Shown: positions 10,430 through 22,249 of the stretch, piece by piece
Layout of the letters: each line of letters opens with the position of its first letter
Position numbering within the stretch: position 1 is the stretch's first letter
Assembly: GCF_003086295.3 (NCBI RefSeq)
Contig: NC_092048.1
Location: 88,082,626 to 88,146,625, forward strand
Direction of reading: 5' to 3'
Origin: Arachis hypogaea
Lineage: Eukaryota; Streptophyta; Magnoliopsida; Fabales; Fabaceae
DNA: 64,000 bases
Notes under the pieces: generated by a model
Database searches by the model: none
What the model saw: the letters and a program-made list of their open reading frames with translations, nothing else
Told to the model about the DNA's origin: nothing
Position numbers and translations under genes: made by a program

Positions 10430-11822
10430 ATGTATCTAAGCGGAAATGAACAGTCCAGAAGGACTTTGGGTTCATATGCTAACCCCATTACTGCTGCATA
10501 TGGGAGTAGTATCTGTATACCCCCCCCCCATCAAAGCAAGTAGTTTTGAGCTAAATCCTCAGCTCATTGTCATGGTGCAGCAAAATTGCCAGTATTCCGG
10601 TCTTCCGCAAGAAGAACCTACTGAGTTTCTGGCATAGTTTTTGCAAATTGCTGACACAGTACGTGACAAGGAGGTAGATCAGGATGTCTACAGACTATTA
10701 CTATTTCCATTTGTTGTGAAAGATCAAGCTAAGAGGTGGTTAAATAACCAGCCCACAGCAAGCATAAGAACATGGAAACAGCTGTCAGAAAAATTCCTGA
10801 ATCAATATTTCCCTCCTAAACGGATGACACAGCTAAGGCTGGACATCCAAGGCTTCAAACAAGGAGATGATGAACCTGTTTATGATGCCTGGGAGAGGTA
10901 CAGAGGGATGCTAAGGAGATGCCCCTCTGAAATATTTTCAGAGTGGGTGCAGTTAGACATCTTTTACTATGGACTTACAGAAAAAGCTCAGATATCTCTA
11001 GACCACTCAGCTAGTGGATCTATACACATGAAAAAGACAATTGAAGAGTTTTAAGAACTCATCGATACAGTTGCTAGAAATCAGTATCTTTACATAAATA
11101 GTGAGCCCTCCATGAAAGAAGAAGCTGAAGCAGTATCTACTGACTTTAGTCCTCAAGAACAAGTTACTGAACTCAATCAGCAACTATCTTCTATAACAAG
11201 ACAATTAGCAGAATTTAAGGAGATGCTACAGAACACTGAGAATGCTAACAAGAATATGGAAGTACAATTGAATCAGACAAGACAGCAGTTATCTGAACAG
11301 ATAACAGAAGAATGCCAAGCTGTTCAACTAAGGAGTGGGAAGACATTGAGTAATTCGGCTATAGGTAGCAGAAAGCCAAGAAAGGAACAACTGACAGAGG
11401 ATGACCAAACCACCGCCCAAAATCCCTCTGAGGACAGTAAGAGCCCAGAGAGGAATCATTCTGGCTTTCAAACGCCAGAAAAGGGTGGAAAGTTGGCGTT
11501 AAACGCCCATCCAAACCCTAATCCTGGTGTTCAAATGCCAGTGAGGGATCAAACACCTGAGAGTGCTGATGATAACCCCTCCAAGAAGGCTTCTCCAACC
11601 ATCTCTGTAGGAAATAAACCTGCAGCAACTAAGGTTGAAGAATACAAAGCCAAGATTCCTTATCCTCAGAAACTCCGCCAAGCGGAACAGGATAAACAAT
11701 TTGCCCGCTTTACAGACTATCTCAGGACTCTTGAAATCAAGATTCCGTTTGCAGAGGCACTTGAGCAAATACCCTCTTATGCTAAGTTCATGAAAGAAAT
11801 CTTAAGTCATAAGAAGGATTAG
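10430..11822 (+). pseudogene. gag: gag pseudogene of element C
   Basis: Gag structural protein. I place the start at ATG 10430 because the following residues (MYLSGNEQSRRTLGSYAN) align with the gag start block of A. A run of ten C at 10520-10529 then shifts the frame into FELNPQLIVMVQQNC. The core continues with DTVRDKEVDQDVY, KRWLNNQP and NQYFPPKRMTQLRLD, then a Gln/Glu-rich predicted coiled coil (about 11150-11310) and the block AVQLRSGKTL. Stops lie at 10635-10637, 11052-11054 and 11820-11822. No CCHC knuckle is visible. The sequence 11476-11540 carries GGCGTTAAACGCC-type words inside the coding region. Confidence 0.87.
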
Positions 11823-12383
11823 AGAGAAACTGAAAGAGTTTTTCTAACTGAAGAATGCAGTGCAATCATCCTAAAGAGCTTACCAGAGAAGCTTAGAGAT
11901 CCTGGAAGCTTTATGATACCATGCACATTATAGGGCACTTGCACCAAGACAGCTCTGTTTGATCTTGGGGCAAGTATCAACCTAATCCCTGCATCCACTA
12001 TCAGAAAGCTTGGCTTGACTGAAGAGGTCAAACCAACTCGGATCTATCTTCAACTTGTTGATGGCTCCATTAAATATCCATTAGGTATAATTGAGGACAT
12101 GATTGTCACAGTTGGGCCATTTGCCTTTCCCACTGACTTTGTAGTGCTGAAGATGGAGGAGCACAAAAGTGCAACTCTCATTTTGGGAAGACCTTTCCTA
12201 GCAACTGGACGAACCCTCATTGACTTCCAAAAAGGGGAAGTAACCCTGAGAGTCAATGAGGATGAATTCAGGCTGAATGCTATTGAGGCAATGAAGCATC
12301 CAGACACATCAAAGGACTGCATGAGTGTTGATATTATTGACTCCCTGGTAGAGGAGATCAATATGGCTGAGTGTCTCGAATAA
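11823..12383 (+). pseudogene. pro: Protease pseudogene of element C
   Basis: Retropepsin-type aspartic protease that matures Gag-Pol. The active-site box is FDLGASINLIPAS (DLGA, with catalytic Asp), and the second conserved block is TLILGRPFLATGRTLID near 12180-12230. It is in the same frame as gag, from which it is separated by a TAG. A further in-frame TAG lies near 11931 and a TAA at 12381-12383 before RT. Confidence 0.87.
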
Positions 12384-14275
12384 GAGTTAGAGGACATCTT
12401 CAAGGATGTTCAGCCTGACCTGGAGGAATCAGAGGAAATAAAAGAACCCCTAAAAACTCCTCAGGAAGAGGAGAAACCTCCTAAACTCGAGCTCAAACCA
12501 CTACCACCATCCCTGAAATATGCATTTCTGGGAGAAGGTGTCACTTATCCTGTAATCATAAGCTTTGCTTTAGAGCCACAGGAAGAGAAAGCACTAATTC
12601 AGGTACTATGGACACACAAGACAGCTCTTGGGTGGTCCATAAGTGATCTTAGGGGCATTAGCCCAGCCAGATGCATGCACAAGATCCTATTGGAGGATAA
12701 TGCTAAGCCAGTGGTTCAACCACAGAGGCGGCTAAATCCAGCCATGAAGGAGGTGGTGCAGAAAGAGGTCACTAAATTACTAGAGGCTGGGATCATTTAT
12801 CCCATTTCTGATAGCCCCTGGGTGAGCCCTGTCCAAGTCGTCCCAAAGAAGGGAGGCATGACAGTGATTCATAATGAAAAAATGAACTAGTTCCTACAAG
12901 AACAGTTACAGGGTGGCGTATGTGCATTGACTACAGAAGGCTCAATACAGTCACCAAAAAGGATCACTTTTCTTTACCATTCATAGACCAGATGCTTGAG
13001 AGACTAGCAGGTCATGAATACTACTGCTTTTTGGATGGCTATTTTGGTTACAACCAAATTGCAGTAGATCCTCAAGACCAAGAGAAAACAGCATTCACAT
13101 GTCCTTCTGGAGTGTTTGCCTACAGAAGGATGCCTTTTGGTCTGTGCAATGCACCTGCAACCTTTCAGAGGTGCATGCTCTCTATCTTCTCTGATATGGT
13201 AGAGAAATTTTTGGAAGTCTTCACGGATGACTTTTCAATATTTGGAGACTCATTTAGCTCCTGCCTTGACCATTTAGCACTTGTTCTGAAAAGATGCCAA
13301 GAGACTAACCTAGTTTTAAACTGGGAAAAATGTCACTTTATGGTGACTGAAGGAATTGTCCTTGGGCATAAAATTTCAAACAAGGGAATAGAGGTGGATC
13401 AAGCTAAAGTGAAAGTAATTGAAAAATTACCACCACCTGCTAATGTTAAGGCAATCGGAAGCTTTCTGGGGCATGCAGGATTCTATAGGAGGTTTATAAA
13501 GGATTTTTCAAAAATTGCAAAACCTTTGAGCAATCTGCTAGCTGCTGACACGCCATTTGTGTTTGACACAGAGTGTTTGCAGGCGTTTGAAACTCTGAAA
13601 GCTAAGCTGGTCACAGCACCAGTTATTTCTGCACCCGACTGGACATTACCATTTGAACTAATGTATGATGCCAGTGACCATGCCATTGGTGCAGTACTGG
13701 GACAAAGGCATAACAAGCTTTTGCATGTCATTTATTATGCTAGCCGTGTTTTAAATGATTCCCAGAAAAATTACACAACCACAGAAAAAGAATTACTTGT
13801 AGTGGTTTATGCCATTGACAAGTTTAGATCATACTTAGTAGGATCAAAAGTGATTGTGTACACTGACCATGCTACTCTTAAATATCTACTCACGAAGCAG
13901 GATTCAAAACCCAGGCTCATAAGATGGGTGTTGCTTCTGCAAGAGTTTGATATAGAAATAAGAGACAGAAAAGGGACAGAGAACCAAGTGGCTGATCATC
14001 TGTCCCGGATAGAACCAGTAGAAGGGGCGTCCTTTCCCTCTATTGAGATATCTGAAACCTTTCCGAATGAGCAACTGTTTGCCATCCAGGAAATACCATG
14101 GTTTGTAGACATTGCAAACTATAAAGCTGCAAGATTCATACCCAAAGAGTACAGCAAGCAACAAAAGAAAAAATTAATTACTGATGCAAAGTACTACCTG
14201 TGGGATGAACCATATCTCTTTAAGAGATGTGCAGACGGCATAATCCATAGGTGTGTGCCTAGAAAAGAAGCATAG
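12384..14275 (+). pseudogene. pol (RT-RH): Reverse transcriptase-RNase H pseudogene of element C
   Basis: RT blocks in order: [101 protein letters not shown]. The active-site box at 13220-13231 reads FTDD, where B has FMDD; both aspartates remain. RNase H follows with [22 protein letters not shown] and [11 protein letters not shown]. The frame changes in an A-run near 12877-12883, just before MCIDYRR, and a TAG closes the frame at 14273-14275. After that shift, 451 codons are open. Typical Athila wording. Confidence 0.92.
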
Positions 14276-15375
14276 AAGATCCTATGGCATTGTCATGGAT
14301 CACAATATGGAGGACACTTCGGAGGTGAGCGAACAGCCACAAAAGTCTCCAATGTGGCTTCTACTAGCCCACTCTCTATAAAGACTCCCGAGAGTTTGTG
14401 CGTAACTGTGACAGCTGTCAGAGAGCTGGTAATCTTCCTCACAGTTACGCCATGCCTCAGCAAGGGATCTTAGAGATTGAGTTGTTTGACGTATGGGGTA
14501 TTGACTTCATGGGGCCTTTCCTACAATCATATTCAAACACTTATATTCTGGTGGCAGTCGACTATGTATCCAAATGGGTAGAGGCCATTGCAACACCCAC
14601 CAATGATACTAAGACAGTGCTGAAGTTCCTCCAGAAGCATATCTTCAGCAAGTTTGGTGTCCCTAGAGCACTAATCAGTGATGGGGGCACTCACTTCTGC
14701 AACAAACAGCTTTACTCTGCTATGGTCCTATATGGAATTAGCCACAAGGTGGCAACTCCGTATCATCAACAGACAAATAGGCAAGCTGAAGTCTCTAATA
14801 GAGAAATAAAAAGAATCCTGGAACGGACTGTAAGTACCCGTAGAAAGGATTGGGCAAGAAGCTTGGATGACGCTCTGTGGGCATACAGAACAGCATTCAA
14901 GACTCCTATAGGGACCTCTCCATACCAGCTTGTGTATCGTAAGGCCTGTCATCTGCCCGTGGAACTGGAGCATAAGGCCTACTGGGCAACCAGATTCCTA
15001 AACTTTGATGCTAAATTAGCTGGAGAAAAAAGATTGCTCCAGCTGAATGAGCTAGAGGAATTCAGACTCACTACTTTCGAAAATGCCAAGCTTTACAAAG
15101 AGAAACCAAAAAGGTGACATGACAGAAAGCTGTCATCTAGAGTCTTTGAACCATGACAGAAGGTTCTGCTGTTTAACTCTAGGCTCAGACTATTCCCCGG
15201 GAAACTGAAATCCCGGTGGAGGGGACCATATGTGATTACAAGTGTGTCACCATATGGCTATGTGGAGCTTCAAGACATTGATTCTAATAAGAAGTTCATT
15301 GTTAATGGACAGAGAATCAAGCATTATCTTGAAGGCAATGTTGAGCAAGAGTGCTCAAAGCTGAGGCTAGATTAA
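14276..15375 (+). pseudogene. pol (IN): Integrase pseudogene of element C
   Basis: The zinc-binding region is split by a frameshift between about 14330 and 14398 (GSQYGGHFGG in one frame, [12 protein letters not shown] in the next). The catalytic core has Asp in GIDFMGP, Asp in ISDGGTHF and Glu in [12 protein letters not shown]. The C-terminal basic domain has LLFNSRLRLFPGKLKSRWRG and ends at TAA 15373-15375, with TGA stops at 15115-15117 and near 15154. No chromodomain follows, which fits Athila and excludes a chromovirus. Confidence 0.9.
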
Positions 15376-15416
15376 AAGCTCAGCAAGGTCCAACTAAAGA
15401 CAATAAAGAAGCGCTT

Positions 15417-15434
15417 GCTGGGAGGCAACCCAGC
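15417..15434 (+). promoter_or_regulatory. Conserved post-pol hairpin, element C
   Basis: GCTGGG-AGGCAA-CCCAGC, a perfect 6-bp stem 41 nt after the pol stop, preceded by AAAGAAGCGCTT. Its second base pair is C-G, against G-C in B and F and U-A in G and J. Confidence 0.75.
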
Positions 15435-16254
15435 CATTAGCAAGGCTTATTTGTTATTTAAATAATAATTATACGAGTTTAATATAAATGATCTTCAAGG
15501 TAAAGTATCAATTGCATAAGTTCACAGAGTTACAGAAGGATTAGAGCACAAAACAGGGAAAAAGAACTCACTGGCAAGAAAACGCCAGTAAGAGGGATAT
15601 TTGGGTGTTTAGAAAAACGCCCAGTGACAAAGGATTTCTGGCGTTTAACGCCAGTCAGGGTACCTGGCTGGGCGTTAAACGCCCAAAACAAGCTACAACT
15701 GGGCATTTAACACTAGAAGTGTGGAAGGGGAGGAATTTTGTTTTTCAATTCAATTTTTTTTTTTCAATTTTTCATGTTTCCATCCATGATTTCTTGCATG
15801 AACATGTTACAAATTCTCATTTTTTTCAATTTCAATTTCAAAATAATCTCAATCCTAAAAATCTCTTCATTCTTCTTCAAATTCTTCTCAAATCTTTTTC
15901 AAAACTCATCTATCTTTTTAAATTCTTTTCAAATATTTTTCAACTAATCATACTATCTTTTCAGAAATTAGATTTATCTTTTTCAAATCTCTATCTTATC
16001 TTTTCAATTTTAAAATTATATCTTTTGCATATCATAATCATCTTTTTACAAATCATATCTTCTATCATATCTTTTTCATAATTTTTGAACCCAACCCCTC
16101 CTCTTTAAATTCACATTCGGCCTCCTCCTCTCCTCCACAATTCGAATTTGTCCTTCCTTCTATTAGTCTCCTTTCTTTTCTTTTGCTTGAGGACAAGCAA
16201 ACCTCTAAGTTTGGTGTACTTTTCGTGATCACTGAGCTAAGTCTCACTAAGATC
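15435..16254 (+). other. Pol-to-ORF3 spacer of element C with palindrome array
   Basis: Palindromic words occur at 15570-15589 (ACTGGC...GCCAGT), 15603, 15638-15655 (CTGGCGTTTAACGCCAG), 15670-15684 (GGGCGTTAAACGCCC) and about 15700. The last three are spaced 31 bp. A T/C-rich tract from 15740 to 16080 could serve as a polypyrimidine tract for splicing to ORF3. A copy of the 3' terminal module GAGGACAAGCAA...TAAGTTTGGTGT lies at 16189-16217, just before ORF3. Confidence 0.75.
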
Positions 16255-17388
16255 ATGGCTCCTAAGGGAAAACAAGCCACTTCAAGAGGCAAGAAAGAGA
16301 ATATTCCACAACCACTTTGGAATCAAGAGAGGTTCTTAACCAAAGAACATGCAGACCATTACTACAAAATAATGGGTCTAAGAACAGTGATCCCGGAAGT
16401 TAAATTCGATCTGAAAGAAGACGAATATCCAGAGATCCAAGAGCAGATTCGAAACAGAGGCTGGGAAATTCTGGCTAATCCTGAGACAAAGGTGGGTAGA
16501 AACATGGTTCAGGAATTCTACGCAAATCTGTGGCAAACAGATAAGCAAAGATTAACTGGAGCCGCTTTCTATACCTTTCGAACCTTGGTCAGAGGCAAGA
16601 TTATGTACTTCCACCATGACAAAATAAGAGCGGTCTTCAAGCTGCCTCAACTACAAGATGATCCAGAATCCTTTAACAGGAGAATGGTGAAATTTGATAA
16701 GCGCTTAGACCAAGTTCTAGAGGACATATGCATCCCTGGAACCAAGTGAATAACCAATACAAAGGGTGTCCCAAATCAACTCAAGAGAGGAGATCTCAAA
16801 CCAATTGCTAGGGGCTGGCTGGACTTCATTGGGCGCTCTATACTGCCCACCAGAAACCGCTTTGAAGTCACTGTCAAAAGAGCAGTGATGATCCACTGCA
16901 TTATGCTGGGAAATGAAGTGGAGATCCATCATCTGATTTCTTGTGAGCTCTACACAATTGCAAACAAGAACTCCACTGACGCCAAATTGGCTTACCCAAA
17001 CCTGATATCTCTGCTATGTAAAGATGCTGAGGTGAAGATGGGAGTGGATGAGTATATCCCAGTCGAGCAACCAATCACCAAAAAATTAATGGAAAGACAA
17101 CAAGTGCAGGATAACTCCATCAAAAGGAGGGCACAGGAGTTCCTCCCAGAAATCCCTCAGATGGATTACTGGACCCGCTTAGAAGCATCTGTCACCAAGC
17201 TGCAAGAAGCTATGGATCAACTGAAGGAAGAACAGCAAGTTCAAAATAGCATGCTCTACAAACTGTTGAAGGAACAAGAGGAGCAGGGGCATGAACTACA
17301 GAAGCTAAAGCGCCAGAAGCTGTCTCTTGAAGGGCCAAGCACCCCACAGACTAAAGGAACATCCATCTCCCAAAATAAAGATTGTTGA
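16255..17388 (+). pseudogene. Third (env-position) ORF of element C, one stop
   Basis: A 378-codon frame from ATG 16255 with a single TGA at 16747-16749. It starts MAPKGKQATSRGKKE (basic) and contains ERFLTKEHADHYYKIM, RNRGWEILANP, DQVLEDICIPG, LKPIARGWLDFI and AVMIHCIMLGNEVEI. The last part is predicted coiled coil (LQEAMDQLKEEQQVQNSML) and a charged tail. It is homologous to the intact ORF3 of G and J. I believe the core matches the domain annotated as putative plant transposon protein in Athila elements. No signal peptide or membrane segment is visible, so calling it env-like rests on position only. Function unknown. Confidence 0.82.
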
Positions 17389-18431
17389 GTCCTAATATTA
17401 GTCTTAACTCTGTTACAATTTTTACTATTAGAAATCTACCTTAGAAGTTATATGAGTAGTAGTAATTAGTATTTTTATTTTCATTTTTATTTTTATCCCC
17501 CAAATAAGTTATAAAATATCTTTCTTATCATCACTGAACATGAATAAAATAGCAAATTTTTAGAATAAGGAGGCAATTTTATTTTTGAGTTTTTAATAAG
17601 AAAAATTCAAATTATTTATATGTGGTGGTAATACTTTTTGTTTTCTGAATGAATGCTTGAATAGTGCATATTTTTAATATTGTTGTTCATGAATGTTAAA
17701 CTTGTTGGCTCTTGAAAGAATGATGAAAAAGGAGAGCTGTTATTGATAATCTGAAAAATCATAAAAATTGATTCTTGAAACAAGAAAAAGCAGTGAAAAA
17801 AAAAAGCCAACAACCCTTTAAACTAAAAGGCAAGGGTAAAAAGGATCCAAGACTTTGAGCATTAATGGATAGGAGGGCCTAAAGGAATGAAATCCTGGCC
17901 TAAGCGGCTACACCAAGCTGTCCCTAACCATGTGCCTGTGGCGTGAAGGTGTCAAGTGAAAAACTTGAGGCTGAGCGGTTAAAGTCATGGTCCGAAGCAA
18001 AAAGAGTGTGCTTAAGAACTCTGGACACCTCTAACTGGGGACTCTAGCAAAGCTGAGCCACAATCTGAAAAGGTTCACTCAGTTATGTGTCTATGGCATT
18101 TATGTATCCGGTGGTAATACTGGAAAAAAAAAAGTGCTTAGGGCCATGGCCAAGACTCATAAAGTAGCTGTGTTAAAGAATCAACATACTACACTAGGAG
18201 AATTAATAACACTATCTGAATTCTGAGTTCCTATAGATGCCAATCATTCTGAACTTCATAGGATAAATGGAGATACCAAAACTGTTCGGAAGCAAAAAGC
18301 TACTAGTCCCGCTCATCTAATGAGAATTTGTGCTTCAAATGAAACTCTGAGATGTTATTACCCCTTGATTTTCTATCCTATTTTATTTAACTAGTTTCTT
18401 GAGGACAAGCAACAGTTTAAGTTTGGTGTTG
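17389..18431 (+). other. 3' untranslated region and PPT-like end of element C
   Basis: About 1 kb between ORF3 and the 3' LTR, homologous to the corresponding stretches of E, G and J (for example the block with GGCCTAAGCGGCTA). No ORF is seen. It ends with GAGGACAAGCAA and TAAGTTTGGTGT (18418-18429) two bases before the LTR, taken here as the plus-strand priming region. Confidence 0.75.
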
Positions 18432-19685
18432 TGATGAGCATATATTTTATACGCTTTTTGGGGGTATTTTCATATAGTTTTTAGTAGGATCTACCTACTT
18501 TTTAATATATTTTTATTAGTTTTATTGCAAAAATTACATTTCTGGACTTTACTATGAGTTTGTGTATTTTTCTGTAATTTCAGGTATTTTCTGGCTGAAA
18601 TTGAGGGACCTGAGCAAAAATCTGATTCAGAGGCTGAAAAAGGATGCAGATGCTGTTGGATTCTGACCTCCCTGCACTCGAAATGGATTTTCTGGAGCTA
18701 CAGAAGCCCAATTGGTGCGCTCTCAATTGCGTTGGAAAGTAGACATCCAGGGCTTTCCAGCAATATATAATATTTCATACTTTGCCCAAGTTATGACGAT
18801 GTAAATTGGTGTTTAACCCCAAGTCCTTACCCTATTCTGGCGTTAAACGCCAGAAACAGGTTGCAAACCAGAGTTAAATGCCAGAAACAGGCTACAACCT
18901 AGCGTTTAACTCCAAATAAAGTCTCTACACATGGAAGCTTCAATGCTCAGCCCAAGCACACACCAAGTGGGCCCCGGAAGTGGATTTCTGCATTATCTAT
19001 CATAGTTTACTCAATTTCTGTAAACCTAGGTCACTAGCTTAATATAAAATCTACTTTTAGAGATCTATTTGGGATCTCATGACATTTTTTCATGTTTTAC
19101 ATTGTATCTCTACGGCATGAGTCTCTAAACTCCATGATTGGGGGCGAGGAGCTCTGCTGTGTCTTGATGAATTAATGCAATTACTTATATTTTCTATTCA
19201 ACACGCTTGTTTCTGTTCTAAGATATTCACTCGTACCTAACCATGAAGAATGTGATGATCCGTGACACTCATCATCATTCTTTACCTATGAACACGTGCC
19301 TGACAACCACTTACGTTCTATCTATAATAGCTTGAGTGTATATCTCTTGGGTTCCTGGTTCAGGAGTTTGATTGCCTCTCCTGACAACAGAGCGTTCAAC
19401 TCCATGAATCCAGAGTCTTCGTGGTAAAAGCTAGAATTAATTGGCGGCCATGCTTGAGATCCGGAACGTCTAAACCATGTCTGTGGTATTCTGAGTAGGA
19501 TTTAGGAAGGGATGACTGTGACGAGCTTCAAACTCACAAGTATTCGGCGTAGTGACAGACGCAAAAGGATCAATGGATCTTATTCCAATATAAGTGAGAA
19601 CCGACAGATGATTAGCCATGTACATAGACCTTTTTCATTGAGAGGACGGGAGGTAGCCACTGACGACGGTGAACCCAACATACAG
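18432..19685 (+). repeat. 3' LTR of element C, truncated
   Basis: Starts TGATGAGCATATATTTTATA and matches the 5' LTR up to about CCCAACATACAG. The last about 320 bp of the LTR are missing and the sequence switches to element D in the opposite orientation. Confidence 0.87.
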
Positions 19686-19833
19686 TAGAAGAGGAGCTTG
19701 TTTCTTCCTCAAATGGCGCTTCAAATTCACCCTCAGAGGCTAACCGACGCCGAGCTCACCTAATACATGAAATAGTTCTTTCGATTTCAGGATCAAACGC
19801 GGCTAAGCTCGGATCAGGTAGTGAAGGCGTCAT
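19686..19833 (-). pseudogene. gag: gag N-terminal fragment of element D
   Basis: ATG at 19833 followed by TPSLPDPSLAAFDPEIERT, the acidic DPExER start block shared with the other gags here (DPEPERT in G and J). A TGA follows about 25 codons in, then an RRRLASEGEFE stretch. The frame ends at the junction with C. Confidence 0.6.
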
Positions 19834-19940
19834 TCAATGAAAGAAACATATAGCTCATGGTAATAAAATAAAATAAAATATGCAAATATCTAAATAAAAA
19901 AATATTTACACCAACCAATAATTTAACACACTATTGCAAT

Positions 19941-19958
19941 TTCCCGGCAATGGCGCCA
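19941..19958 (-). other. Primer-binding site of element D
   Basis: Minus-strand TGGCGCCATTGCCGGGAA, two mismatches from the tRNA-Asp complement, 5 nt from the LTR end CCCATCA. Confidence 0.8.
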
Positions 19959-19963
19959 AAACT

Positions 19964-21497
19964 TGATGGGCGGGAAATTGCCGATTAAGAATTTATAGAG
20001 AAAATAGCGTCGCAAGTACAATTCTTAACCGACGAAAATTCCGCTTATCAATTTAAAAGGGTTGTCACAATTTAAGAATAAAATACTGGGAGTAGAATTC
20101 TCAGGTCGTCTCCCATCGAGTTGACAAAAGAGTGCAATTTATTGGTCAGGAATTTTCTGAGAATTTTTAGAGTTGGAGAACGGGAAATTAAAATAATTAT
20201 TAATTAAAGCAATGAAAATTAACAAGAGGTTTTATATATTTGAAATAAAGAAGCCTTGACCAAGAGAAGATTAATTGGAAGTTCTATCCTTGTTGAATTT
20301 TCCCAAGTGTAAAGGTAAAAGGTTGTTGTTTCTACTTAGTTATCCCTTACCGAATAAAGAAAGGTCAAGTAACTGAACCAGCTCGAATTCACAAGTCCTA
20401 ATCCTCTCCTATGGAAGGATTAGCGTTAGTGACTAGAGAGCCAGCCAACAACTTCCAAATTCCAATTAACACTTGAGTATTCCAACTCAAGGGTCTCCTT
20501 TTAATCAACTCCCAAGTCAAGTTAGAAGTCTACTCCATTGATATGAATGCCATTTTCATAAACGATAAAAGGGAAAGAAAAGAAGACATGAAAATTCAAA
20601 TAAAGTAATAACAGAAAATTAATTAAAGGTAAAAATAATTCCTTGCATTAATAAATTCCAAAATCAAGATATCCATATGTAACTCTGAACAGGGTAAATG
20701 GGTGATAAAAGAGTAAGGAAACAAGAAAACAAACTAAAATGATAGAGACTTCAACGAAGGTAGTAACTCTTCTCAATACCCAAATTAAAAGCATAAAACT
20801 AAAAATCTATGAATGTGAAGAACCCTAGAGGAAGTGGTGATTTTTCTCTATCCCATTCAAAACTAAAAACTAAAATTATGTAAAAGTGAATGTGTCTTAA
20901 GTCTCTGCTTGTCCCTTGGCTCTAGTCCGTGTTTCTGGGCCGAAAACTGGGTCCAAACTCAGCCCAAAATCGACCCCAGCGTCTTCTGCGATTTCTGCAC
21001 ATGGCACACGTCACACGTATGCGTCAGTCACGTGTACGCGTTGATGGTCCTCTTCGCATGTCACACGTACGCATCAGTTACGTGCACGCGTCGCTGTGCA
21101 ATCTCACTTGTCAGGCTTACGCGTTAGGTACGCGCACGCGTCGCTGTGAAAATCTCTAAATCACGCGCACGCGTGAGCCATGTATGCGCGTCGATCCTTG
21201 CTGGTCATCTCCTTTATTTCTTGTTTTCCTTCCATTTTCGCAAGCTTCCTCTCCATCCTTTAAGCCATTCCTGCCCTATACAGCCTGAAAACACTTAACG
21301 CACGGATCACGGCATCGAATGGTATGAAAGGAGAGTTAAAAATATACAATTTAGAGTCTTAGGAAGCAAGTTTTCAACCATAGAATAAAACTGGGAAGGA
21401 TTTGTAAAACCATGCAAATTGTATGAATAAGTGTGCAAAGAGTTGATAAAAACCACTCAATTTAGCACAAGATAAACCATAAAATAGTGGTTTATCA
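19964..21497 (-). repeat. 5' LTR of element D
   Basis: A 1534-bp LTR, TGATAAACCACTATTTTATG to CCCGCCCATCA in transcription sense. It is the same family as solo LTR S2 (31707-33152). U3 contains an ACGCGTACGCG palindrome array at 21013-21192. Confidence 0.82.
21013..21192. repeat. CpG palindrome array in LTR D
   Basis: About eight 12-bp words of the ACACGTACGCGT / ACGTGCACGCGT type, at about 21013, 21030, 21063, 21080, 21113, 21130, 21162 and 21180. Spacing alternates about 17 and 33 bp, giving a 50-bp pair period. Confidence 0.8.
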
Positions 21498-22249
21498 TGA
21501 ACCCTTTCGGATTTTGATTCAGCTTTGCTTGAATCCCCAGATAGAGGTGTCTAGAGTTCTTAAGCACACTCTTTGGATCTTTGGATCACGACTTTAACTG
21601 CTCAGTCTCAAGCTTTTCACTTGACACTTTCACACCACAAGCATATAGTTAGGGACAACTTGTTTGAGCCACTTAGGCCAAGATTTCTTTTAGGCCCTCC
21701 TAACCATTGATGCTCAAAGCCTTGGACCCATGCTTTTGCCTTTTGGTTTAAAGAGCTATTGGATTTTTCTGCTTTTTATTTCTTTCTTTCTTTTTTGCAT
21801 GCATATTTATATTTATTTAATTTTTTCTTTTATTGCAACATGCTTTTTCTTTTTCATTTTACTGCTTTTTCTTACTTCAAGAATCAATTTTTCTTTTGGA
21901 TTTTTTAGATTACCAATAATACTTCTCCTTTTTCATTATTCTTTCAAGAGCCAACATTCTTAATTCCAACTTCAATCATGCACTGTTTATTCATACATTC
22001 AGAAAACAAAAGCAATGCCACCACATCAAAATAATTGGCTATTCTTATTATAGAACTCGAAATTCATGTATCTCTCAATTCTTTTTAAATAAAATTTTCT
22101 TTTAAGTAAGGTAAGAGATATATGGAACATTTTATAGCTTTAAGACATAGATAGAAGTGATCATGCAATAAAAACAAGAGACAGACACTAAAACATAATG
22201 GAAAATAGAAAATTAACATAAAAGCAAGGGGTGATGGAACGTGGTCACC
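21498..22249 (-). other. 3' untranslated region of element E
   Basis: Homologous on the minus strand to 17389-18431, 38405-39555 and 62344-63496. No ORF is supported. It is truncated at the LTR of D. Confidence 0.75.

Larger units (their letters stand above)
8227..19685 (+). mobile_element. Element C: near-complete Athila-like retrotransposon
   Basis: Plus-strand element with 5' LTR, PBS, leader, gag, protease, RT, RNase H, integrase, post-pol hairpin, palindrome array, third ORF, polypurine-tract-like end and a 3' LTR that stops after about 1254 of 1574 bp. It starts inside B's gag (left flank CCAAGG). The right end is replaced by element D, so no target duplication can be read. At least eight stops or frameshifts make it non-functional, but the full autonomous gene set is recognisable. 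Confidence 0.9.
19686..21497 (-). mobile_element. Element D: 5' LTR, PBS and gag start
   Basis: On the minus strand: a full LTR, PBS, a leader of about 100 bp and the first about 50 codons of gag, then an abrupt junction with the truncated LTR of C. On the right its LTR abuts the 3' region of E. The two cut elements on the left suggest a deletion or recombination joined C and D. Confidence 0.78.
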
